A DNA stretch of 7,219 nt from Candidatus Bathyarchaeota archaeon (GTDB lineage: Archaea > Thermoproteota > Bathyarchaeia > TCS64): the NCBI GenBank assembly GCA_026014515.1, contig JAOZIG010000328.1:1-7219 (forward strand), in the 5' to 3' direction. The position numbers and the translations under genes were made by a program. Below, piece after piece: positions 1 through 5,557 of this stretch; position 1 is the stretch's first letter, and each line of letters begins with the position of its first letter. The notes under the pieces were generated by a model. It did not search any database. It had not been told where the DNA came from and saw only the letters and a program-made list of their open reading frames with translations.

Positions 1-276
1 TTGCTAACTACTACTCGTACCTATGCAGCCGACCTCATGAGACCCGAGATACGTGGCTTCGGAATGGGGCTATACATGACTATCGTAGACGAGAGCAGTA
101 CCATGGGTGCATTACTAGGTGGCTGGATAAAGGACGCTTTCAGCTTTGGCACTATCTTTGTGATTGGTGCAATCACCGCTGCGCTATGCTTTGTGATTAC
201 CCTTCTGGGTGTCCCAGAGCCAAGTAAATTGGAACAGTTGCAGGAAGAACAACGACGAGCCATAGCAAAAGACTAG
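1..276 (+). CDS. MFS transporter, C-terminal fragment (5' end outside window)
   Basis: This is the 3' end of a membrane transporter of the major facilitator superfamily. The frame is open at the left edge, so the TTG at position 1 is probably an internal Leu codon. The visible 91 residues begin with a stretch (YAADLMRPEIRGFGMGLY) typical of the MFS loop before the last helices, where an acidic residue and RG precede a G-rich helix. Two hydrophobic segments follow, roughly residues 30-43 (MGALLGGWI) and 49-70, and match the last two MFS helices. A charged cytoplasmic tail rich in Glu and Gln (LEQLQEEQRRAIAKD) ends the protein. The substrate cannot be read from this fragment. The gene ends 5 bp before the stop of the convergent protease gene. 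Confidence 0.72.
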   Translation: MLTTTRTYAADLMRPEIRGFGMGLYMTIVDESSTMGALLGGWIKDAFSFGTIFVIGAITAALCFVITLLGVPEPSKLEQLQEEQRRAIAKD

Positions 277-298
277 TGTCCTTAGATAGGCACTAGTC
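271..298. repeat. Inverted repeat across the MFS/protease stop codons
   Basis: GACTAGTG (271-278) and CACTAGTC (291-298) form a perfect 8-bp inverted repeat with a 12-base loop. Two more pairs (CC/GG) are possible around a bulged T. It spans both stop codons of the convergent pair (TAG at 274-276 on +, TAA at 282-284 on -). It may act as a bidirectional 3'-end structure. The minus strand beyond it has only a T4 run (267-270), so termination is not certain. Confidence 0.5.
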
Positions 299-1121
299 CG
301 AACTTGGATAGGCTCAAAAATATATTCATCAAAATTAAGCCGATGAACCCATAGGTTGCTCCAGTGCGCAGACTTTGACCAAAGCTAAAACGCTGGGTAA
401 AGTCTCGCCACATTTGTCCACCGTCTAGTGGTCCGATGGGTAGCATGTTCATCATGGCTAGGTTGATGGAGACAAAGTACATCCAGTTAAAGAAAATCAC
501 CAACACAACGGGCATGCTTCGACCGAAGAATATGAAAACCGGGATCGTTAGAAGCCCTGTAATTAGGTTTATGATGCTGCCCATGGCGTAGATTCGCATA
601 CGAGACCAGATGTTTGCGTTCTCCATGTCCTCCTCATCAGGCTCTACTGCTCCACCGAAAGTGATAACCGCAAACATAACAGCCGCTGATTTCACTTTGA
701 TCCCCTCAACAACACACATTATCCCGTGTCCAAGCTCATGTGTAAGTATGATTATCCCAGCCGCTAGGAGGAACCAAGGTAGACTGTTTGTACTGATGGT
801 TACGCCGGGTATCAGTGGCTGTACGGGTGATGCCTGCTCAGGGACAAATATGAAGCTCCAGATATTCTTCATGAGAATATATGTGATGAATCCAGCCTGT
901 CCAACGCTTGCGGCGATACCGATGTTTCCCAGTGTTTTCCATCCAGTGGGGTTGATCGCAGCCAATTTATCGATAATAACATTGAGTCTCGTGGACTTGT
1001 ACAGTGCATATAAGGGAGCTATCTCCCATCCTTTCTCATCTAGCTTGAATTGTTTAGCTAAGAAATAGAAAGCTGTCCACCCGACCAGAATTATACCCAG
1101 AGTAGCGGTCTCTTGCGACAT
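282..1121 (-). CDS. Site-2 protease family (M50) intramembrane zinc metalloprotease
   Basis: A 279-residue integral membrane protease of the M50/site-2 protease family, which cut substrates within or next to the membrane. The zinc motif HELGH lies at residues 128-132 in a hydrophobic helix (about 113-132). The second active-site motif, NMLPIGPLDGG, is at 225-235; Asp233 is the expected third zinc ligand. About six to seven hydrophobic segments are visible (near 8-24, 64-86, 113-132, 144-158, 178-199, 203-226, 254-271). No PDZ domain sits between the motifs: only a short acidic loop (PDEEDMEN, 161-168) is present, so this is a compact form. The ATG start (1119-1121) has a TATA-like element about 29 bases upstream, giving an almost leaderless transcript. 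The substrate is unknown. Confidence 0.9.
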   Translation of the reverse strand: MSQETATLGIILVGWTAFYFLAKQFKLDEKGWEIAPLYALYKSTRLNVIIDKLAAINPTGWKTLGNIGIAASVGQAGFITYILMKNIWSFIFVPEQASPVQPLIPGVTISTNSLPWFLLAAGIIILTHELGHGIMCVVEGIKVKSAAVMFAVITFGGAVEPDEEDMENANIWSRMRIYAMGSIINLITGLLTIPVFIFFGRSMPVVLVIFFNWMYFVSINLAMMNMLPIGPLDGGQMWRDFTQRFSFGQSLRTGATYGFIGLILMNIFLSLSKFGLVPI

Positions 1122-1144
1122 ATTCCTTGGTAGTGAGGAACCTC

Positions 1145-1154
1145 AAAATATAAG
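1145..1154. promoter_or_regulatory. Single TATA-like element between divergent genes
   Basis: AAAATATAAG reads CTTATATTTT on the minus strand, so it resembles an archaeal TATA box in both directions. Its centre (about 1150) is about 29 bases from the protease ATG (1121, minus) and about 30 bases from the nucleotidyltransferase TTG (1180, plus). Initiation about 25 bases from the box would give leaders of only a few bases both ways. No second AT-rich box is present in the 58-bp gap. Confidence 0.6.
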
Positions 1155-1179
1155 TAGACCGCAAAGAAACCTGAGAGCC

Positions 1180-1866
1180 TTGCAGGAAAACCAAGTAAAC
1201 TACAACGCTGAACACTGGGAGACCCTAGCGAGGCTACGTGAAGAAGCACAACAGATGATGAAGCCACTTGAAGACGCCCATATACGTAGCATAGTATACG
1301 GTAGCATTGCACGTGGCGATGTATCAACTACAAGCGACATTGATGTTTATCTTCCTACTCCGCCTTCTCCCACACTAATTACTGCTACACTGGAATCAGC
1401 GGGCATACGATACACACATCGAGAAATCGTACAGGCAACCCCAAGCTACGCAGCAAAGGCATACATCTACATAGACGAGCTAAGAGGCTACAGTTTCCCC
1501 CTTGTACCACTGAACCCATCAGAGGAGGATTTCACAGGCTTCGCTGGACGAGTAACCTACTCCCAGCTAATGGAAGACATCAGGGTACCCGGTGTCAACA
1601 AAGACCTTCTCTTCATAGAACCCAACGAGAAAGGACACACTGAGACCCCCATCAGAGGAATTGAGGGTATAGTGGCGAAGAAACTCGGTGTAGACACTAG
1701 AATAGTGCTTCAGCGTCAGCGGACCCTTGAGCGGCGTTCACGAGTAGGTCGAACAGGGGTTTACATTAAACGTGAACTGGCTCCTGAGGAATCAATAGGC
1801 GCGGTGTTCAACGATTTAGCTAATAGTGACTCTGCTATTCGTCGTAGATTAAGAAAAAAGGGTTAA
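1180..1866 (+). CDS. Predicted nucleotidyltransferase (Pol beta/MNT fold)
   Basis: A 228-residue protein with the nucleotidyltransferase signature GSIARGDVSTTSDID at residues 41-55. This is the G-S-x(2)-R-G-D-x(4)-S-D-x-D pattern of the DNA polymerase beta superfamily, with Asp53 and Asp55 as the metal-binding pair. It resembles the stand-alone archaeal predicted nucleotidyltransferases (I think the COG2413 type), whose substrate is not known. The C-terminal part (about 125-228) holds conserved-looking segments such as TPIRGIEGIVAKKLG and a very basic tail (RRRLRKKG), which could contact nucleic acid. The TTG start is chosen because it lies just downstream of the expected transcription start; no ATG is in frame nearby, although the frame is open further upstream and a CTG lies at 1171. 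It ends 6 bp before the convergent dnaG stop. It is not a toxin-antitoxin MNT of usual size, as it is about twice as long. Confidence 0.75.
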   Translation: MQENQVNYNAEHWETLARLREEAQQMMKPLEDAHIRSIVYGSIARGDVSTTSDIDVYLPTPPSPTLITATLESAGIRYTHREIVQATPSYAAKAYIYIDELRGYSFPLVPLNPSEEDFTGFAGRVTYSQLMEDIRVPGVNKDLLFIEPNEKGHTETPIRGIEGIVAKKLGVDTRIVLQRQRTLERRSRVGRTGVYIKRELAPEESIGAVFNDLANSDSAIRRRLRKKG

Positions 1867-1870
1867 AAAA
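1854..1870 (-). terminator. Double T6 tract after dnaG
   Basis: Just past the dnaG stop the minus strand has two T6 runs (1865-1870 and 1854-1859) separated by AACCC. Archaeal RNA polymerase stops at such T-rich tracts without a hairpin. The tracts lie within the 3' end of the convergent nucleotidyltransferase gene, where the plus strand reads Lys codons (AAA, AAG). Confidence 0.6.
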
Positions 1871-1872
1871 GA

Positions 1873-3015
1873 TTAGTTTAGGTTGTTGAAGCTGCGTACC
1901 TCGACTCCACGTGGGATACGTACGCCTTCAGCTACCCTTTCACCAATTATAGTGTCGATGTTTTTCTCGCGGGCAGTATCAATCAAGCGACCAGTAACTA
2001 TGCCGTCAAATATAACGGTCTTAACCTCAGTTGCATCCTTCAGTTTCTCAACTAGTTCGCTTACGGGGATACGTCCATCCTGTTTACCATCAGTCTTTAT
2101 GAGGACTGCCTCAAGGGTTCCACGAAGTTCCTTAGTTAGATTAACTATCTCCTCTGAGAACCTTGGTGCTTTTTCCTCTGGCTCAGGCTTTGCTGTCGCT
2201 TCCTCTAAGAGGGTCTTTGCGTCTAGCGCTTTCTCTATTTCCTCTGGGCTTAGTTCTTCAACTTCTTTGCCTCTGGGTGCACGTGCAACATAGGTTGGTG
2301 GCGCTACCTGCATAAGCTCTTGTAGTATCAGGTCGCCTCCTCTGTCGCCATCTAGGAAAGCTGTAACCTCTTTTCTATTGGTGAGGTTTCTGATGGTCTT
2401 GGGGACCTTTACGCCCTCCATTGCGATGACGCCTGTGACGCCGCTCTTGATGAGGTTGTTAACATCTGCTCTGCCTTCAACGATGATAATCTCATCGCTC
2501 TTGCTGATATCGGGGGTTGCAGTGAGTCTCTCTCTGCCGTAGTGGACTGCCTTGATCTTCTTGTCCTCTTTCTGGACCTCGTCCAGAAGTTTCTCGATCT
2601 CTTGACCGTCCTTAACCACCCAGTCACGCATGAGCTCTTTTGCTCTTTCAACGATCTGTTGACGCTTCTCAACGCGGACATCAGTGATGTTCTCTACGTT
2701 TATCTTGGACTCGCATGGACCTACCCTGTCTACTGTCTCCATGGCTGCCGCTATTAACGCGGTCTCGGCACGGTCAAGGCTACTGGGCGCAATAATGACG
2801 CCTCGTGTGGTATCCTTGGATGATTTTAGATCAATATCGATCCTGCCGATCTTGCCTGATTTCTGGAGCTCACGTAGCTCAAACTCTTTTGGGAAAAGTC
2901 CTTCGGTTTGTCCGAAGATTGCCCCGATCACATCGTGTTTCTCGACAACGCCTTCAATGGTAAAGTTGGCTTTTATGACGTATTTTGCGCCTGCGAATTT
3001 CTCTGTGTCTTTCAC
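1873..3015 (-). CDS. dnaG: Archaeal DnaG-like primase (TOPRIM domain)
   Basis: A 380-residue archaeal DnaG. In archaea this protein has weak primase activity and is also a stable subunit of the RNA exosome. The family's N-terminal block is clear: KYVIKANFTIEGVVEKHDVIGAIFGQTEGL (about 11-40), then ELRELQKSGKIGRI and APSSLDRAETALIAAAMETVDRVGPC. The TOPRIM domain follows at about 173-250: EIIIVEGRADVNNL carries catalytic Glu180, and AFLDGDRGGD carries Asp222, Asp224 and Asp228. A charged linker (about 262-288) leads to a C-terminal region ending near residue 380. The bacterial zinc finger and DnaB-binding domain are absent, as expected. The GTG start is preceded by an in-frame stop three codons upstream, and the family N-terminus begins a few residues later. 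A Shine-Dalgarno-like site lies 4 bases before the start. It is divergent from gap. Confidence 0.95.
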   Translation of the reverse strand: MKDTEKFAGAKYVIKANFTIEGVVEKHDVIGAIFGQTEGLFPKEFELRELQKSGKIGRIDIDLKSSKDTTRGVIIAPSSLDRAETALIAAAMETVDRVGPCESKINVENITDVRVEKRQQIVERAKELMRDWVVKDGQEIEKLLDEVQKEDKKIKAVHYGRERLTATPDISKSDEIIIVEGRADVNNLIKSGVTGVIAMEGVKVPKTIRNLTNRKEVTAFLDGDRGGDLILQELMQVAPPTYVARAPRGKEVEELSPEEIEKALDAKTLLEEATAKPEPEEKAPRFSEEIVNLTKELRGTLEAVLIKTDGKQDGRIPVSELVEKLKDATEVKTVIFDGIVTGRLIDTAREKNIDTIIGERVAEGVRIPRGVEVRSFNNLN

Positions 3016-3019
3016 CTGT

Positions 3020-3028
3020 GATCATCTC
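3020..3028 (-). promoter_or_regulatory. Shine-Dalgarno site of dnaG
   Basis: The minus strand reads GAGATGATC, matching 8 of 9 bases of GAGGTGATC, the complement of the conserved 16S rRNA 3' end. It is 4 bases before the GTG start. It supports that start and implies that dnaG, unlike its neighbours, is translated from a real leader. Confidence 0.6.
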
Positions 3029-3050
3029 TGTATACACTATCACCCTTACC

Positions 3051-3081
3051 GCAGGGGTCCCTAGAATCAATTGGGACCTGC
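3051..3081. repeat. Hairpin in the dnaG upstream region
   Basis: GCAGGGGTCCC (3051-3061) pairs with GGGACCTGC (3073-3081): nine base pairs with a two-G bulge and an 11-base loop. On the minus strand it lies 36-66 bases before the dnaG start. If the weak TATA-like TAAAC-type box at 3108-3115 is used, it would form the 5' end of the dnaG leader. It might instead end plus-strand transcripts, since a pyrimidine-rich stretch (3089-3098) follows, but I see no plus-strand gene to end. Confidence 0.45.
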
Positions 3082-3107
3082 CGGGGCGTTCTTCTCTTTA
3101 CGAAACC

Positions 3108-3115
3108 CGTTTATC
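3108..3115 (-). promoter_or_regulatory. Possible TATA box of dnaG (weak)
   Basis: The minus strand reads GATAAACG. It is a weak match to an archaeal TATA box, but initiation about 25 bases downstream would start a leader near 3086, just before the hairpin at 3051-3081. A closer TATA-like string (about 3031-3036) is too near the start codon to be used with the Shine-Dalgarno site intact. Confidence 0.3.
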
Positions 3116-3132
3116 CGTTCCTATGTGAATCA

Positions 3133-3160
3133 GGAGAACCGCATTCATCCGGGGTTCCCC
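3133..3160. repeat. Imperfect inverted repeat in the dnaG-gap spacer
   Basis: GGAGAACC (3133-3140) pairs with GGTTCCCC (3153-3160) with one A/C mismatch and a 12-base loop. Function unknown; the right arm is one of the blocks shared by the two duplicated segments. Confidence 0.35.
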
Positions 3161-3178
3161 TACATGTGAGAGTGATGT

Positions 3179-3195
3179 TGCGTCGTATTGACGCA
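3179..3195. repeat. Upstream inverted repeat, copy 1
   Basis: TGCGTC-GTATT-GACGCA is a perfect 6-bp inverted repeat with a 5-base loop. It is related to the repeat at 3257-3278 (same TCGTAT core), but the fourth base pair is G-C instead of C-G. Confidence 0.55.
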
Positions 3196-3243
3196 GTTGG
3201 GTTTATCGCCTTGGTGAATAAAAAGGTTCCCGAACACGATTAG

Positions 3244-3252
3244 CTTTAAATT
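3244..3252 (+). promoter_or_regulatory. TATA box of gap
   Basis: CTTTAAATT is centred about 35 bases before the gap TTG start. Initiation about 25 bases downstream would fall near 3274, giving a leader of roughly 9 bases with no Shine-Dalgarno site. Confidence 0.55.
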
Positions 3253-3256
3253 CACG

Positions 3257-3278
3257 ATGCCTCGTATCAATGAGGCAT
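3257..3278. promoter_or_regulatory. Inverted repeat at the gap transcription start, possible operator (copy 2)
   Basis: ATGCCTC (3257-3263) and GAGGCAT (3272-3278) form a perfect 7-bp inverted repeat with an 8-base spacer. It lies between the gap TATA box and start codon and covers the predicted transcription start. A dimeric repressor bound here would block initiation. Because the predicted start falls inside the repeat, a transcript would contain only part of it, which favours a DNA site over an RNA hairpin. The bound factor is unknown. Confidence 0.45.
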
Positions 3279-3282
3279 ACAC

Positions 3283-4272
3283 TTGGGCATACGTGTCGCA
3301 ATCAATGGTTTTGGCCGTACAGGCCGCCTAGCCTTCAGATCCGCCTTCGAGAGAGGGCTTGATATAGAGTTTGTAGCTGTGAACAGGGGTGATCCCGCTA
3401 AGCTTGGACACTTGTTGAAGTATGATAGTGTTCATGGGCGTTTCCCGTTTGACGTGGAGATTGGTGAGGACTGTTTCACGGTTGAGGGGCAAGAGGTCAA
3501 GGTTCTTTATGAGTCGGAGGCTGAGAAGCTTCCATGGAAGGAGATGGAGGTAGATGTGGTCATCGAGTCCAGTGACCGGTTTAAGGACCGTGAGGGGGCG
3601 TCAAAGCATCTTAAGGCTGGAGCGAAGAAGGTGATTATCAGTGCACCCGCAAAGGACCCGGATATTACGGTTGTTTTAGGGGTTAATGATCACCTGTATG
3701 ATCCTGATAAGCATCATATCATCAGTAACGCTTCCTGTACCACTAACTGTCTTGCTCCTGTAGCCAAGGTATTGAATGATGAGTTTGGCATCATTAATGG
3801 TTTCATGTCGACTATTCACGGGTATACCAGTACTCAGATGATACTGGACCGGGCAGCCAAGGATATGAGACGAGCCAGAGCCGCTGCAGTAAACATCATA
3901 CCCACTAGCACTGGTGCGGCTAAGGCGATCAAGGACGTGATGCCTGAGCTTGATGGTAAGCTTGACGCTATGGCGTTCAGGGTACCTGTTCCTGATGTTA
4001 GTTTAATCGACTTAGTGGTGAACCTAGAGAAGGGTACCAGTGTTGATGAGATTAATGCTGCATTCAAACAGGCATCAGAGGGATCGATGAATGGAATACT
4101 TGGGTACAGTGATGAGCCGCTAGTCTCAACAGACTACATCAATTGTCCATATAGCTCGATATTTGATAGTCTTGAGACTCGTGTCATGGGTAATATGGTA
4201 AAAGTACTCAGCTGGTATGATAACGAGTGGGGATACAGTAGTAGGCTAGGTGATCTAGCTCTACGCCTCTAG
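3283..4272 (+). CDS. gap: Class I glyceraldehyde-3-phosphate dehydrogenase
   Basis: A 329-residue phosphorylating GAPDH, which interconverts glyceraldehyde-3-phosphate and 1,3-bisphosphoglycerate in glycolysis and gluconeogenesis. The Rossmann motif INGFGRTGR is at 7-15. The active-site block SNASCTTNCLAP (148-159) holds catalytic Cys152, and the general base His179 is in STIHGYT. The end WYDNEWGYSSRL is typical of the class I family. The length is normal. This is the bacterial/eukaryotic class, whereas most archaea use the unrelated-looking class II enzyme, so past transfer is likely. Two NAD-specificity positions are changed: the Asp that follows VAxN in NAD enzymes is replaced (VNRGDP, 33-38), and the Leu-Pro before the HKDLRRAR-like block is Arg-Ala (190-191). 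These favour NADP use. STGxF is also altered to SSDRF (96-100). TTG is the only possible start: an in-frame TGA lies at 3271-3273. Confidence 0.95.
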   Translation: MGIRVAINGFGRTGRLAFRSAFERGLDIEFVAVNRGDPAKLGHLLKYDSVHGRFPFDVEIGEDCFTVEGQEVKVLYESEAEKLPWKEMEVDVVIESSDRFKDREGASKHLKAGAKKVIISAPAKDPDITVVLGVNDHLYDPDKHHIISNASCTTNCLAPVAKVLNDEFGIINGFMSTIHGYTSTQMILDRAAKDMRRARAAAVNIIPTSTGAAKAIKDVMPELDGKLDAMAFRVPVPDVSLIDLVVNLEKGTSVDEINAAFKQASEGSMNGILGYSDEPLVSTDYINCPYSSIFDSLETRVMGNMVKVLSWYDNEWGYSSRLGDLALRL

Positions 4273-5351
4273 CGGGTAATCTCTAGAGCCTTCATTTTTT
4301 CAAGATTTTCTGGTTTCTTCTTGAAGTACTCTTCAACTGGTGCTAGCAGCTCGATTACCGCGTTTCCGACACCTTTCTTCAAGTCAAGTGGGTGTAGTTC
4401 TCCCTTGGCGTATGTTTGAGCTAGTTCCTCGTAGCTATAGAAACTGATGTCTCCGCCAAATTTGCTTGGACGTTCAATGTGAAGCTCGTTCATGTGTGGG
4501 AACACAAGTAACCTCGCGTGGTCCATGACTGGGTTTCCTTCCACGATTTTTTCGGGGCAGAAAGCATCATGGTATTTTTCCTTGATCTCTTTGGCTGAGT
4601 CATTAACCCAGATGGCTCCTTTGCCGACGCTTTTACTCATCTTGCCTTTAATGGTCTTGTTGATGTTCTCGTCCTCGTCAAAGCTACCCTCCAAGGAAGT
4701 ATCCTGTAGACTTGGGAGAAGTGGACCGTGGAGGCATACCGGTGGAGTGTACCCGAGTTTAGGTGCTACCTCACGGGCTAGCATGTGTACTTTTCTCTGG
4801 TCCATTCCTGCTGCGGCTACATCTAGTTTCATCTGGAATATGTCGCTGGTTTGGAGTGCTGGGTATAGTGCCCATGCTGATTCTACGTCTACGCTGTCAG
4901 CGCTTCTGCCCATGATGGGCATTGCTCGTAGCATACGTTTGAGGCTCGTGGATTTCATTACCCTGACTACTTTTTCCCAGTAGTCTTTGTCGTCTACTAG
5001 GTCACTTGTCCATAGGTACTCTACTTTTCCTTCTGGTAGTCCGAGGGCTGTGAAACAGTCCTTGAAGTATTCTCCTGCTGCGCGGATGTTATCCATGTTT
5101 CCGCCCATCTTGTTATTTATCCAGCCGTGCCAGTCTGCGAGGAATATGATGAAATGGAATCCTGCTTCAGCGTAATCTTGCATCTTCTTTCCCACGATGA
5201 GACCTGTTCCTGCGTGCATCATGCCGCTTGGCTCGAAGCCGACATAGCCTCTTGGGGTCGTCTTTGTTTCTAGTAGGTTTTTGAGTTCATCTCGTGTGAT
5301 GATCTCTTGTAGGTTCTGTGATACTAGTTTGAAGCGGGTTTCTGTATCCAT
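4269..5351 (-). CDS. tyrS: Tyrosyl-tRNA synthetase, archaeal type
   Basis: A 360-residue class I aminoacyl-tRNA synthetase that charges tRNA-Tyr in the cytoplasm. The HIGH-type motif appears as HAGT (46-49) in GFEPSGMMHAGTG, and the KMSKS loop is at 237-241. The tyrosine-pocket block YPALQTSDIF (163-172), with Tyr, Gln and Asp, and the segment HMLAREVAPKLGY (189-201) fit the archaeal/eukaryotic TyrRS group rather than TrpRS, which has different pocket residues. The C-terminal domain (about 255-360) is short and lacks the bacterial S4 domain, as expected for archaea. The start is an ATG with a TATA-like box upstream. The gene shares its stop-codon bases with the convergent gap gene. Confidence 0.95.
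   Translation of the reverse strand: MDTETRFKLVSQNLQEIITRDELKNLLETKTTPRGYVGFEPSGMMHAGTGLIVGKKMQDYAEAGFHFIIFLADWHGWINNKMGGNMDNIRAAGEYFKDCFTALGLPEGKVEYLWTSDLVDDKDYWEKVVRVMKSTSLKRMLRAMPIMGRSADSVDVESAWALYPALQTSDIFQMKLDVAAAGMDQRKVHMLAREVAPKLGYTPPVCLHGPLLPSLQDTSLEGSFDEDENINKTIKGKMSKSVGKGAIWVNDSAKEIKEKYHDAFCPEKIVEGNPVMDHARLLVFPHMNELHIERPSKFGGDISFYSYEELAQTYAKGELHPLDLKKGVGNAVIELLAPVEEYFKKKPENLEKMKALEITR
4295..4320 (+). terminator. T-rich tract after gap
   Basis: The plus strand has T6 (4295-4300), T4 (4306-4309) and further T-rich sequence 23-48 bases after the gap stop, suited to archaeal factor-light termination. It lies inside the 3' coding end of tyrS, opposite Lys and Glu codons. Confidence 0.45.
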
Positions 5352-5384
5352 TTTAATTCGCTAACTCACTAAATCAGAGGCATT

Positions 5385-5394
5385 CTTTTTAAGG
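5385..5394 (-). promoter_or_regulatory. TATA box of tyrS
   Basis: The minus strand reads CCTTAAAAAG, centred about 39 bases before the tyrS ATG, predicting a leader of roughly 13 bases without a Shine-Dalgarno site. It shows that tyrS does not need read-through from the RNA element upstream. Confidence 0.55.
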
Positions 5395-5530
5395 CTATAG
5401 GGCAGCGAGACCTGTCCCCGCAGGGTGCAGATTTCAGTTTTCGTTGCGTACACTTTTGTAGGTGATTTGATCCAAAATGAGCCAAAATAGGGCTTCTTTC
5501 AATGAAACCAACCCTAAACAATCTGGGATC
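5395..5530. other. Intergenic stretch without recognised feature
   Basis: Between the tyrS TATA box and the G-tract I see no credible gene. It holds only short possible hairpins (for example CCTG/CAGG at 5411-5424) and repeats of CCAAAAT (5472-5478, 5482-5488). It may be the 3' part of the minus-strand RNA or a tyrS control region, but nothing shows this directly. Confidence 0.4.
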
Positions 5531-5536
5531 GGTATA

Positions 5537-5550
5537 CCCCCCCTCCCCCC
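5537..5550 (-). repeat. G6AG7 tract on the minus strand
   Basis: The plus strand has seven C, a T and six C; the minus strand thus reads G6AG7. It directly follows the structured RNA element by 7 bases and is flanked on its other side by the palindrome GGTATACC (5531-5538). It could form a G-quadruplex alone or with the GGG at 5512-5514. Confidence 0.8.
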
Positions 5551-5557
5551 TTAGGTT

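Larger units (their letters stand above)
3109..3288 (+). repeat. Imperfect tandem duplication upstream of gap
   Basis: Two segments (about 3109-3200 and 3201-3288) share short blocks in the same order. These are GTTTATC (3109 and 3201), GTGAAT (3125 and 3214), GGTTCCC followed two bases later by ACA (3153 and 3225), GATG just before an inverted repeat (3174 and 3256), the inverted repeat itself (3179-3195 and 3258-3277), and TTGGG after it (3197 and 3283). In the second copy TTGGG is the start of gap. The spacing between blocks differs, so the copies are old or constrained only at the blocks. Only the second copy holds a TTTAAA box. Confidence 0.45.

Noticed and set aside
1..276. Complete small protein starting at TTG position 1
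   Set aside because: The sequence begins inside a transporter's conserved loop and lacks the other helices, so it is a gene cut by the window edge.
610..1068. 152-codon plus-strand open frame inside the protease gene
   Set aside because: It is antisense to a gene with clear zinc-protease motifs, and its translation is Ser/Pro/Ile-rich without recognisable domains.
282..3015. A membrane-protease/nucleotidyltransferase/primase operon or defence island
   Set aside because: The three genes alternate in strand and each appears to have its own transcript. No defence or mobile gene is nearby, so linkage alone does not support a joint system.
3040..3282. tRNA or other known RNA in the dnaG-gap spacer
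   Set aside because: GGTTC-like strings recall a T-arm, but no acceptor stem, anticodon arm or CCA end can be arranged around them on either strand.
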